From Tyto alba (Eukaryota > Chordata > Aves > Strigiformes > Tytonidae), in contig NW_024881301.1 of assembly GCF_018691265.1 (NCBI RefSeq), positions 7,639,752 through 7,703,751 on the forward strand: 64,000 bases of DNA. Direction: 5' to 3'. The position numbers and the translations under genes were made by a program. Every line of letters starts with the position of its first letter. Position 1 is the first letter of the stretch. Of this stretch, positions 48,730 through 59,384 are shown piece after piece. The notes beneath the pieces are model-generated. The model ran no database searches. It had not been told where the DNA came from and saw only the letters and a program-made list of their open reading frames with translations.

Positions 48730-49420
48730 TACAAGGTGGGGCCCCCACGGGCCTGTGCGGCTGCAGCGTGGGTGCGCTCACACCGATACCTTCCCACAGT
48801 TTTTTCCTGGATACCAAGGGGAGAAGGTTGTGAAATGCAGACGAGGTGCCGTGGAAGTGGCATTAGTTCCGTGAGGAGACCCGCGCTGGGGCGGGGGCTG
48901 CCTGGGGTTCGGGCCATTGCAGTGCTACTTCCGAGCAGCAGAGCCCCAGTCGATAGGTCTGAACCGGAGCCGTGGGGGTCCCCACCGTGGGATCTTGCTT
49001 CTCGGGGTGCTGCTGCTGGAGCAGGGGGTGCGGGTGGCTGCGGGGGGGAGCCGTGCCCGCTGATTTATTATTATAATAAACAATAATAACTAATAATCAC
49101 TAAGTAATTAATCCTTATCACGCCCCTACCCTTCTCCCCCCCGCCCCAGGCCTTCAAAGAGGAGTAACAGCCAGGAACCCATAAGCACAAAGTGATGCGG
49201 GAGGGAGGCGCTGGCCCCACGCCACGCCGCGCCCCGCCCCGGCCCCGCGCAGCCCCGGGCCGCGGAGTTGCGCGGATCGGCGCGGAGCAGCGCGGAGCGG
49301 CGAGGAGGCGGGGCGCTGCGATGTGCAGGATGTCGTTCAAGGTGAGCCGGGCGCCGGGGAGAGGGGCGGGGGGATGCGCGTTTGGTGTGTGTCCCCCCCA
49401 CCCCCCCGCTTTGTGCTTGC
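48730..49420. promoter_or_regulatory. ANKRD29: CpG island and promoter of ANKRD29
   Basis: This GC- and CpG-rich island has a 55-bp AT-rich interruption at about 49,060-49,115 (ttattattataataaac-type sequence). A GC-box cluster (cgccccgccccggccccgcg) at about 49,229-49,248 lies less than 100 bp upstream of the start codon at 49,321. No clear TATA box is close to the gene. Transcription is expected to start within the island and run to the right. Confidence 0.75.
49321..49341 (+). CDS. ANKRD29: ANKRD29 exon 1: first seven codons
   Basis: The exon encodes MCRMSFK and ends in phase 0 at the donor AAG|GTGAGC. The ATG has a G at -3. A second in-frame ATG is codon 4, so initiation there is possible. 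Joining to exon 2 gives MCRMSFKKETPLANAAFWAA, identical to the mammalian N-terminus, which fixes both the start and the splice. Confidence 0.95.
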
Positions 49421-52400
49421 CGTGCCGGCGGCTCCATCGTATTCTTGGATTTAGGGATTTGTTTATGGGGTTTTTTTGGGGGGGAAAAAAAGAGGATGTT
49501 TGAGGGTGGAAGGAAAGAGAATAGAAGCGTCCTTGCTGAGCTCTGGGGTGCCCTGGGAGTGCTGCGGTGGCAGCTGATGGAGTGGGTGCTTCCCAGTGCT
49601 GACATCCCCAAAGGATGGATGGTTTGGGTTACATAAACTGCAAGCGTCCATGAAGCTTTACTCTGGCTTGAGGGTGGCCCGGCTCAGCGCTGTGGGCTTT
49701 GCTGCAGTCGGGAGCCTCCTCTCCACTTTTCCAATCATCTCTGCTGGTGCTAGTTGTGTAATAGTTGGGAGGCAGCGTTTTTCTGAGCTCTTCATTTCGG
49801 GCTGTGGTGGCCACTGAAGCCAGGCTGGTTCATTCCCTTTTTCTGTCTGATTCCTGTCACTTTTTATTTGTACTTCTTCCATCCAAAACCATGCAAGAGC
49901 AGTCATCTTCAAAAGATCACCTAAAATAAGTTTTCTTTTAATCTGAGGGCAGGATTAACACAATCAATTGTCAGAGAGGGAAGCAAGCAGTAATTTGCTG
50001 ATGCTAACAGATAATATTTATGCTAGATGTACATCATCTTCTCCATTATGCACTTTCTGGATGCTGTGCTTGCCCATCTCTTATTGATCGCCAGCTCTGT
50101 GCCTGTCCTTTGCCACCTTGCTTGCATTGCATTGCTTTATCTGGTGGATTTCTTCCCTGTAGTTGCCTCTCACTCCTGTCAGCGCGTCTCCCCGCCGGGC
50201 GCTGGTGCTGCGGTGCTGGCACCGTGTCTCTCATGCGATGGTGGTGCAGCAGGTGGTTTTCCACCTGCAGTTAAAGCCCTGATGTGGCAGGGAGCAGGGA
50301 ACCTTTGCTCACAGTGCAGTACAGCCTGACACTGGGTTGTGAAACCGATGTGGTCATCCCCTTTTTGGTCCTGCATTGGTGTCATACCTACTTATTTTTT
50401 CTTAGTCTTAGTCTCATCTGTCCCTCTGTTCTGTCTCTTGAGTTTTTTCCCACCTTCATTTATCACAAGCATCCACCCTAAAAGGTTTTCCTGGTGGTGC
50501 CAGCCCCTTCTTCTTGCCTTCTTCTCCTTTTGTGGCCTCCTTAGGTCTTTACCTTGTCCTTCAGGTCTTCCTTTCTATTCTGTCCCTATCAGCTCCTTTG
50601 TGGTGCCCTATTTTTCACTTTCTATTCCCTCAGGTACTCCTGTTCGAGGTAGCTCACTGCCTGCTCCCTCTCCCTCTGGAGAATTGCAGCCTTCCTCCCC
50701 ACTTTCTCTCTCTTTTCTGTCTTTTTGCTTGGCATCTTCTCTTTCTCTCAGAAGACTGTGTACTTACCTTGGATTCCTACCATCTCTGTTTGCCACTGTC
50801 TATTAATGTTTTCCATCTTACTCTCCTACTTACCCATGAGGTAGCATTTATCTTTCTTTCTCACCGTCTATACACACGAATACTGTCTCTTCTTCTACCA
50901 GCTTTTGACTGTCTAAATTTACATTTATATCTTGAACGACCTTTCCTTTTTATCAGGATCCTTCATGTAGGATGTATTGCTATTTAATAAAGTCCTCTCT
51001 CTTTCGTCCTAAGTCCCACTAACATTTTCCTTTGATCCTCATTTCCAATTCTTCTTCTTAAAACTTTTTACTCAACTCTTCCATCAGTTTGGAAACTGAG
51101 AAAGAAAAGGGAATTTTCTTGACAGTACAAGGAACAAGCTGCCAGGGTAGTGTTCTCTTTCTCCTCTCTTTTATTTCTCTTTGACTATTGCCTCTTCTCT
51201 TTCATCTTCAAGATCATTGTTTAACAACTGTAGTCTTCCTCCTCAGCTGTTACCCCGCTGTGAACTGCCTCTTCTCTGCAAACAGCGAGTCAAAGGTAGG
51301 GCACGGAGCTGCTATCACAGCATTTAAATGATACTTTTCCCCTCAATATTCCTAAGATGACACATATAGATACATTATCACATTTTTTCTGTATTCCTGC
51401 GTAGAAATGCTCTTGTCAGATTTGTAACATATTTTCCTCTAGGCCATTTTTTAATAAGTGTTTTTGCTTGATGTCAGCACAACATGAACATAATGCCAGC
51501 TTTTCATCTTTGGGCTCTCATAAAAAAACATATAAACAATTGAAATGAATTGCAGAGGCAAAGTTTGAAATAATGTTTTAGAGATCTTGATGAAGTGGAA
51601 GAAATTGTATCCTGAAAGTTTCTGATGCTGGAGCAAATGACACAATGAAACATGTAATTTTCACCAAAGCTATTAGCTGATGACTTTTTCAAACATTTAT
51701 TATGTTCTGTTCCCAGGCTGTCAATGCTGAGGATCAATTGTTTACTTTATGGAGGCTTTAGGAGCAGACTAGCTTTATAATAAGAATTACATGAAAACTG
51801 TATCCAGTTAATCTCTTGAAATTCAACATTACCTTCCCCTAAGAAGTATCTGATGAGACAGGATTGCGTTAATACCTGAACAACAGCAGTCAAGGCTTGT
51901 GTCATATCCTGAAGTTTAAAACCCATTTATTACTCAAAAATTACTCAATTAATTGTATTATTAATCCCAAAGCAGTGTCTTACACTTTGCCTACCAGTGA
52001 TGTCAGTATTGCTGATATCATCTGAAAATGAAGAGCACAGAGGTATAAATCCTTGGTTTGAAAGCAGAAGAGAAATTGCTACATGATACTCCTTGAGGCT
52101 GTCCTTGTAGGGTGGCCAGATCGTTTGAGTGATTTTGCACATTCCATTCACCTTAGCAGGTAAAATGGCTCAGATTTGTGTTTACTTTTTTTATCTAATC
52201 ACTACATGGCTGATGATCTGAGTGTGCTGCATACTCTGCTTTTATAGAAGGAATCCCCAGCAACATGGAAGCACGAGGGGAAATACAAGTACTTAGAGCA
52301 GTCATTCCAAATTGGGTCAAAAGCACCACTGGGAAAAACCTGATTTCGTGTCCTTGATGCACTGGAAAATTCTTCCATTCCTTTCCTTGGGTCTGATCCA

Positions 52401-54662
52401 AAGTATAAGGACAACTTTGCTGGAGAGCTACTGTAGGACTTACAGAGGGAAAAAAGAGGTAGGAATTTATGACTCATAAAGCCAAAGACTTTAGACTTCT
52501 GGACTAGGGTAACACTGGCAACTTAGTTCTCTTCTCTCCTCATGTAAACTGCTGAAAGCAGATAAAAGAGTTCCTCAGTATTGATTCCCGTTCCTGACTA
52601 CTTGGTCGATAAAGATGTTGTTGTATGGTAGGCATAATAAAATGCAGTCACATTGCTACTATGCCCTCATAGTGAAAAATGAGCTGGATGAAATAAATCT
52701 TTCCCTGTATGGATATATTGCAATACCTGAAAGCTTTCTAAAATGTTAAGGGTAGAGTGAGACAGTAAAAGCTAAGGAATTCGATTTCCCATTCTGTAAG
52801 GTCTAAATATTATTCTTTTACAATAGGTTTCCACTGAATATCATAATAATAAAGAAAATAAGACAATATTCCTAACTATCAGCTCTATAAATAAATAGCT
52901 GCCTGATAGAGCAAAAAGGGCAACATGGGCCACTGTGTGTTTAGGTCAGTTGTTTGCTTTTACATAAAATCTTAGTGGTTGTAAGGGTAAAGGTAGGAGA
53001 ACACTACTGTGTTGCCAGCAAAGTGGATATAAACTGCTAGCTCTACTTTGATTGACATTATCTACAGATTCACCAGGGGAAATTTATTAGCTGTAAAAGG
53101 AAGATCAGAATTTAGCCTATTACGCACGCTAAATTCTTCAGACTCCTGCCCCTGTGTGTGCTGGTACAAGAAATATCGCTATCAATTTATAGGAAGTGCC
53201 TTATAATTTATGGAATGGTTGAAACTTCTCTCATCTCAAACAACTGCCAATTTTCCAACTTATGAATATTAAAAATGCAGCTCATGGAAAGTGCTCAGTG
53301 CGATGGATCTGGGATAGATCACACAAGATTGGTCTTGCATCTGCTGGTTTCTGTGAGGTTTATTACCTGCGTGTCAGTGAAGGAAGCAATTTAAACTCTG
53401 CTCCATGCATGCATTTCAAGTATCAACCATAAAACCATGCAATCCTGATTCTCTACCACATTACACGTGCGCATTGACATTTAGACATGGAGAAGTGTGT
53501 ATTACATTTTCTCAAGCAGAATGATTGACTTTTATATCCACTCTGCACTCTCTTTGGCTTATCCTGAAGGCAGGATTTACTGGAGAGCAAGGCCTGCAGG
53601 TATTTTTGACATCGTTTCGGTTTAAGATGGCTATCAGTGAAACATTGCTTTACTGACCTGTTGGTGGTTTTGGGCCTTATTAAAAAAATCAGCAGCATGA
53701 GCCTGCTCTAGCATATGTACTGTTGCCATCACAGTGTTGTTTCCCCGCTGCACTTCAGCCATCACAGTGATTACCTGTCAGGGCTGAATTTTGGCAGCTG
53801 CCTACATGGGTCAGGTAAGGAGATCAGGAGAAAAGTCTGTTTCTTTTTCTGCTGTCCTCTTCCTATGCTGGGCAGTGATGATTTGTTCCTACCCAGGAGA
53901 ATTCACATTGTGGCATTGTTTCTAGGACTGAGAAAGCCTCAAAAGATTATTGTATTACTATTAATTTGTTTAACAGTGGTCTGTGTTATCTAGATTTCAG
54001 AGTTTCCCAGTTTTGCCTTACATATTGCCTTGCATACCTAGTAGATGAATCTAAGTCTATAGACAGCAAGATTTTAGCCTTTTTTTTTCCTAGCATCACT
54101 CAGGAGATATCTCATGTGCCCACAGTTACAGGGTGTTAGTTGCAGGGAGGAGGCAGATCAAACAGTATGGGAGATGCATGAGCGATACTTTTCCTGTATT
54201 GGGACTTTATATGCAGAAAAGAAGGAGGTGGCAGAGAGCTAACCTGAAACTCAGGAGGATGTCCTGCAGCAGGACATGTCAGCAGGATGATTCAGCCTCT
54301 CTAACTGTGCCCAGCCCTGCCACAGAAGCAGACAACACAGGTACTGGTTAGCACATTGTTTTCTGTGATGTTTCCCTGGGGATCTGGACTAGCATCATCA
54401 TCTCTCATTCATTACAAAGCAAGCTAAGAGTCATAGGCTGCCATGGACACAGGGAAGACCTGAAACAACATGAGGTAGCAGAGGAAGGTGGATCTCTTTA
54501 ATTACACAGAGAAATTAAATTGGCTTCCCTTCCATGCCCTGGTTTTGAAAGAACAGCACACTAAGCTGAAACTTGCTTGGCTTGAATGCAGAATTTGCAT
54601 GTGCGTTTGTCCAATGCATCTTCCAATGTGTTTTAGTTCTGCTTTTTCATTTTTTTCTCCAG
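49342..54662. other. ANKRD29 intron 1 (5.3 kb)
   Basis: It contains the end of the CpG island and a long pyrimidine-rich tract (about 50,390-51,240). No exon or known transposon was recognised. Confidence 0.7.
50390..51240. repeat. Pyrimidine-rich (C/T) low-complexity tract
   Basis: For about 850 bases the plus strand is dominated by C and T, with many short cttctcctt-type blocks but no single repeat unit. The Leu/Ser/Phe-rich open frames here (for example 50,339-50,806 and 50,514-50,987) follow from this composition. Confidence 0.75.
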
Positions 54663-54773
54663 AAAGAAACACCACTTGCCAATGCTGCATTTTGGGCTGC
54701 AAGAAAAGGAAACCTGGCTCTCCTGCAGCTGCTGCTGAACAGTGGGCGAGTAGATGTGGACTGCAAAGACAGC
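54663..54773 (+). CDS. ANKRD29: ANKRD29 exon 2: first ankyrin repeat
   Basis: This 111-nt exon encodes residues 8-44: KETPLANAAFWAARKGNLAL, then LQLLLNSGRVDVDCKDS. The pattern TPLxxAAxxGxLxLLxLLLxxG is a canonical ankyrin helix-turn-helix. The acceptor is TTTCTCCAG|AA and the donor AGC|GTATGC. Confidence 0.96.
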
Positions 54774-56662
54774 GTATGCACACAAAGCACCTACACCCAC
54801 AGCACTGATCCTACATGGTTTTCCATAGCCTGCTGCACCAAGGGTGTGACAGGGAGTTTACACGAGACATTTGAGAGTCTTATGGCACTTAGGGGTGATT
54901 TAAAACCTTCTCTTGTCAGGAAGCAAGTTTGAAACTCAAGATAAAATAGTGTGATGATTTACATCAGTGGCAAGGGGTTAGGAATTTGCCAGCACTCAAA
55001 AATGTGTCTTACACAGTTACTTGCGGCACTGACATTAAAAACAGAGATCCTAGCACCTCGGGCTTCTCTTTGCAAGAAAATGTCATTGTAGTAATAGATC
55101 ATGGTGAAGAATCGACTCAGCCGAGCCCAGGTAGCAATGATTCTGTCAGCTAGCAGAGCTCCTCATAATTAGAAGAACTGCTGGCCTCTTAACTTCTTCT
55201 CCCCCTCCCTCCTCCCTCCCCAGTATCTCCTGGTCTTGGCACCAAAAGGAAGGCACAGTAAGATTGCCAAGCAACAAGGAGCTGAGACACGTGACAGATA
55301 GGTTTCATGGGGATTTCCTTACTGTAGCTGGCATGGGTTGAAATTAGTTTTGAGATTAGAAATGGGTTGAAAACACAGATAATGGGTATGTCTTGATATT
55401 CTGCCTGCAACATATGGAGAGGTACTTGATTGTACTAAGATACGGCAAAGAGCAGGGGAAAACCAAGGTTGAGAAGTTCCCAGGTTTCTTTGGTGCTGGG
55501 ACTGAGAGTTGTGCCTGTGTTGTACAGGATTAGTGCTGCTTCCAACCTGAAACATGAACCTGCCATAGCTTCTCTCACTTTGAATATTTTCAAAGTGCAA
55601 GAGATTTTCTAAGCCCATTGACTTTAACCTATCTTTTAATTTTAATTTCAGTTTTGCCCTGTAGGCAAGTATTTGTCCTGCAGTACTTCTGGAGCTGATG
55701 CTATGACTGTCATTCTGACAGGGAGGGAAGGATGTTCAGATTGGGGCATGAAGTAAAGAGGACAGAGATCAATGTAAAGAAATAACGTCCAATGTTGCTC
55801 CTTTTTTCTCAAAAGACGGCTAACTTCAGTCAAGAATTTGTACAATGCTCTATAAAATATCCTGACTTATTAATTATATCAGACATACACATTTTCTAGA
55901 CTAAAATATTTTCATAAGATTAAGGCTCCATGCTTTTTTTTTTGTAATGTCACACATTCCTTCTTTAAATTGAGCTGGTGTGTGTGAATGTGTGAATGTT
56001 TTAGAAAGATGAGTTACATCCTTATGCATGTGGTTTCCATGTATTGTCCATACACCACATACACATAACCTAAATCTTACTTGATTCACTGGAGCACTGA
56101 CCTTATGGTGTACTGAGGGAACCTGAACGTATAGTTCTGGTATGGAAAGTTCTCTCATATAAAGTGAAGACTCACAGAGTGAGTTTGCTCTCATCATTTG
56201 GATAGAGAATTAGTATTCAAATCACATGGACCTTACTCCTGACTATGACTCAGAATTAAGTGACTCAGCTAAGTCACTCAGCTCCTGTGTCTAAGGTTAT
56301 TCTTCTGGAAATGATGCAAAGGTCTTTGGGATTCTCTGGTAAAAATGCTGCTTATAAACCAAAAACATTCTTGTTATTCTTGTTGCACTTATTTTGGGAC
56401 AATAAGGCAAAGTCATTGCATACATATATGTTGAATGGTCAGACCTTAGCACTGCAGGCAAGTCTGTAATGTTTTCGCTTTAACAGCTGCTAATTGCTCA
56501 TGTTCAAAACATTCTTGATGGTAAGATTTAAATTATAACAAGTTTTTCAATGATCATAAGCTTCCTTCAGATTTTCAGAAGAGGTGCTGTCTCTTCCAGG
56601 CAGCCTGATTCATTGCTGGAGGTGTCTGTTGAAGGTACTGACTTGTTTTTCCTTACTCTCAG
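54774..56662. other. ANKRD29 intron 2: nothing recognised
   Basis: A plain intron of 1.9 kb. No exon or repeat family was recognised. Confidence 0.65.
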
Positions 56663-56761
56663 CTTGGCACAACAGCTCTGATGGTAGCATCTTACTATGG
56701 CCACATAGATTGTGTACGGGAATTGGTGTTGCAAGGAGCAGATATCAATCTGCAGAGAGAG
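56663..56761 (+). CDS. ANKRD29: ANKRD29 exon 3: ankyrin repeat
   Basis: This 99-nt exon encodes residues 45-77: LGTTALMVASYYGHIDCVRE, then LVLQGADINLQRE. This is exactly one 33-residue ankyrin repeat. The acceptor is CTCTCAG|CT and the donor GAG|GTAAGA. The first residue is Leu where human has His; otherwise it is nearly identical. Confidence 0.97.
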
Positions 56762-59285
56762 GTAAGAGAAGTTCTGCATTCAAACAGGGATTGATTAAGT
56801 GACTGCTGGATTATTACAAATAATAAAAGAGTGTTGTCTGTCACTTTTCGCCAATTGCTTATTTGTCAGTTGCTGTGCCGTGCATGTATAAACAGGGTCT
56901 GTTCTCCCGAGGACATCAAGGAATCAGATGTCTGGAGTTTATAATAGAAAACGAGATGCCAGTGTTACATTTATAAATAACTCATCAAACATTCCCAGCA
57001 CATCTGGTTGGTCAGGGGCAGTTATATCTGAGATGTCACCCCCTCAGGGTTACACCATTTATGCATCTGCAGTTTTACTTATTGGCACAATAATTTTCAG
57101 CTCTCTGGATGGGAGCTGAAATGATAAAGATCTAAATGATAAGGAGTCCTTTACCTTTTGATTTGCAGAGTCTGGTCATTAAAATTGAGTGGATGCCATT
57201 GCTAGCCCAGAGATTGTTTAGACTCATTATGCTTTGGAGTTTCTGCCTCCTCGTCTGAGCCAAGGCATCTCTAACAATCACACAGCTTAATCACCCATAC
57301 CCTTACCTGCATCTCTGCTTTGCATTCAGGGCATCTCTCACACCATGACATGCTTGCTTGTGGAAGGGACAATGTCAGCATCTGGTTTTGGGAAAGTGCC
57401 TTCCCCTCATACTCTGGGCAAATGATTGTAAGGAGTACCTGCAGCCACTCTGGTCTGTATGCTGGCTATACAGAGAGCCGAATTGCTCTGGGACAACATC
57501 AGTTGTACTGGTCCTAAGAGAAGAGCAGTTTAAGGAGGGTGTGCAGTAACATGGGATGGTGGCAGGCAGTGCAGGACAGCAGTGTGCTCATTACTTTAAC
57601 AATAGAAGCCCATGTTTCTCACTTTCCTTGGTTACCTGGAACTAGAGCATTAATCTCATGCTGACATCTGCAAGTTACTGAGTCAGTGAATGCCATATTC
57701 AATGATAAAATTGTCTTTGCACTTACTGGCCTAAACTTGCTCTAGCCATGATTGTCAGTGTCTTTCAGTGGGGTCCTGTTCCAACAAAGCATGTATTTAA
57801 ACATGTCCCTTCCCTTAGGTAAACATTGCTTGAAAAGCAACAACAAAAGGAAAAGTTGAGGACAGTTTTATGGAGCTGCTCTTGAGTATCGCTCAGGATA
57901 TACTGATTCAGCAAGATGACAAAAAGAGAAACACTGAAATCCTCCAAAATCACTCTGTTGCAGAGAGGAAACAAAACAGATGAAGTTTAAGCCCTAAAGA
58001 CCCACGGCACTGTTTTGAAATAAAACCCACATACTCAAACCAGTGCTGTTGTACTCTGAAGCTTGGGGAAGTGAGAGCCCCATAAGTGTGTCTGGGAGAG
58101 GGGGCTCTGAAATGGTCTCAAGGGGCCATGTGTTGTAAAGGCTTTTGGCACTGGACTGAATTTCATGTGTAGCTCCCTTTTCCTGCATCTTCTACATGAG
58201 ATGAGAGAGCCCAAAGTCAGGAAAGACCCTTTCCCTTTCCCTTTCCCTTTCCCTTGCCCTTTCCCTTGCCCTTTCCCTTGCCCTTTCCCTTTCCCTTGCC
58301 CTTGCCCTTGCCCTTGCCCTTGCCCTTGCCCTCGCCCTTGCCCTTGCCCTTTCTCTTGCCCTTGCCCTTGCCCCTTCCCTTGCCCTTGCCCTTCTCCTTT
58401 TCCGTTCCCTTCTTTCCCTTTCCCTTTCCCTTTCCCTTTCCCTTTCCCTTTCCCTTTCCCTTTCCCTTTCCCTTTCCCTTTCCCTTTCCCTTTCCCTTTC
58501 CCTTTCCCTTTATTTCCCTTTCCCTTTTCCTTCTTTCCCTTTCCCTTTCCCTTTCTCCTTCCCCTTCTCTCTAGCCATTAAAATCTTACATGGTTTTGGT
58601 CCTGGTTTACTCACATGTTAATGACAGTATTTTATACAACTAGTATAAAATACGGGGTTTCAGTGAGGTTAAGGGAAAGCAGGAGTTGCAGGGCTGGTTA
58701 TAGTTGCTTGCAGGCTGTGTGGCTGCATGGGGATCTACAGCTGCAAGAGACAAGGATGCCTTATGCCAACAGCAGTCACATTTTGTCAGTGGAGAGTCAA
58801 GCAAGGTGGAGCTCTGCTGTACCAAATAACCACCTCCCTGGTCTTTCCACACCCTGATCCAAATCCATCCCATACTCCTATTTGTCTCAGGATGTAGCGG
58901 CAAGTGGAGTAGGGGTTGGTCTCAAGCTCGCTGTTCCTCTGTTGTTCAAAACTCTTCTTTTCTCACTCTGGGCTTGCTTTCCCCATCTGGTGACTGGGTA
59001 GAAGTGAGCAAATCGTGAGAGGTCTATATTAGAAACTCTGTGCAGAAGCCCCTTGCAAAATTTGTATTTTACTCAAACGTATGATGCTGGACAGATTACA
59101 GATTTCTCAGTGCAATGAGAAGAAAACTGACCTAAGATACCTGGTGTCCTCTGGAGTCCTCAGAATCATCATGTTTTTTCAGCTGGTATTCAACCAATTG
59201 TGGTCAATACTCTAATTTGAAATGCTTATACTTAAGTCAAGTATGTTATGTGTTTGGGTTTTTTTAATATATTTTTTCCTTACAG
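56762..59285. other. ANKRD29 intron 3, with hexanucleotide array
   Basis: A 2.5-kb intron. Its notable content is the CCCTTT/CCCTTG array at 58,227-58,571. Nothing else was recognised. Confidence 0.7.
58227..58571. repeat. CCCTTT / CCCTTG hexanucleotide satellite array
   Basis: About 345 bp of tandem hexamers. The outer parts are mainly CCCTTT; the inner part (about 58,253-58,392) is largely CCCTTG with a few single-base variants. It gives artefactual frames of alternating Phe-Pro and Leu-Pro. It is not the telomeric repeat (CCCTAA). The G-rich minus strand (GGGCAA, GGGAAA) fits a G-quadruplex pattern. Confidence 0.97.
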
Positions 59286-59384
59286 TCAGGTGCAACTTCT
59301 CTGTTCTTTGCTGCACAGCAAGGCCACAATGATGTAGTGAAGTTTCTCTTTGAATTCGGAGCCTCCACTGAATTTAAGAATAAA
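59286..59384 (+). CDS. ANKRD29: ANKRD29 exon 4: ankyrin repeat
   Basis: This 99-nt exon encodes residues 78-110: SGATSLFFAAQQGHNDVVKF, then LFEFGASTEFKNK. One 33-residue repeat. The acceptor is CCTTACAG|TC and the donor AAA|GTAAGA. It is the last coding exon visible in the window. Confidence 0.97.

Noticed and set aside
50339..50987. 155- and 157-codon frames that look like hydrophobic membrane proteins
   Set aside because: The Leu/Ser/Phe richness is produced by the pyrimidine tract; the two overlap in different frames and neither shows conservation.
58227..58571. Interstitial telomeric repeat
   Set aside because: The unit is CCCTTT or CCCTTG, not the vertebrate telomeric CCCTAA.
58165..58581. 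138- and 106-codon Pro/Phe/Leu/Cys repeat proteins
   Set aside because: They are direct translations of the hexanucleotide array, not a gene.
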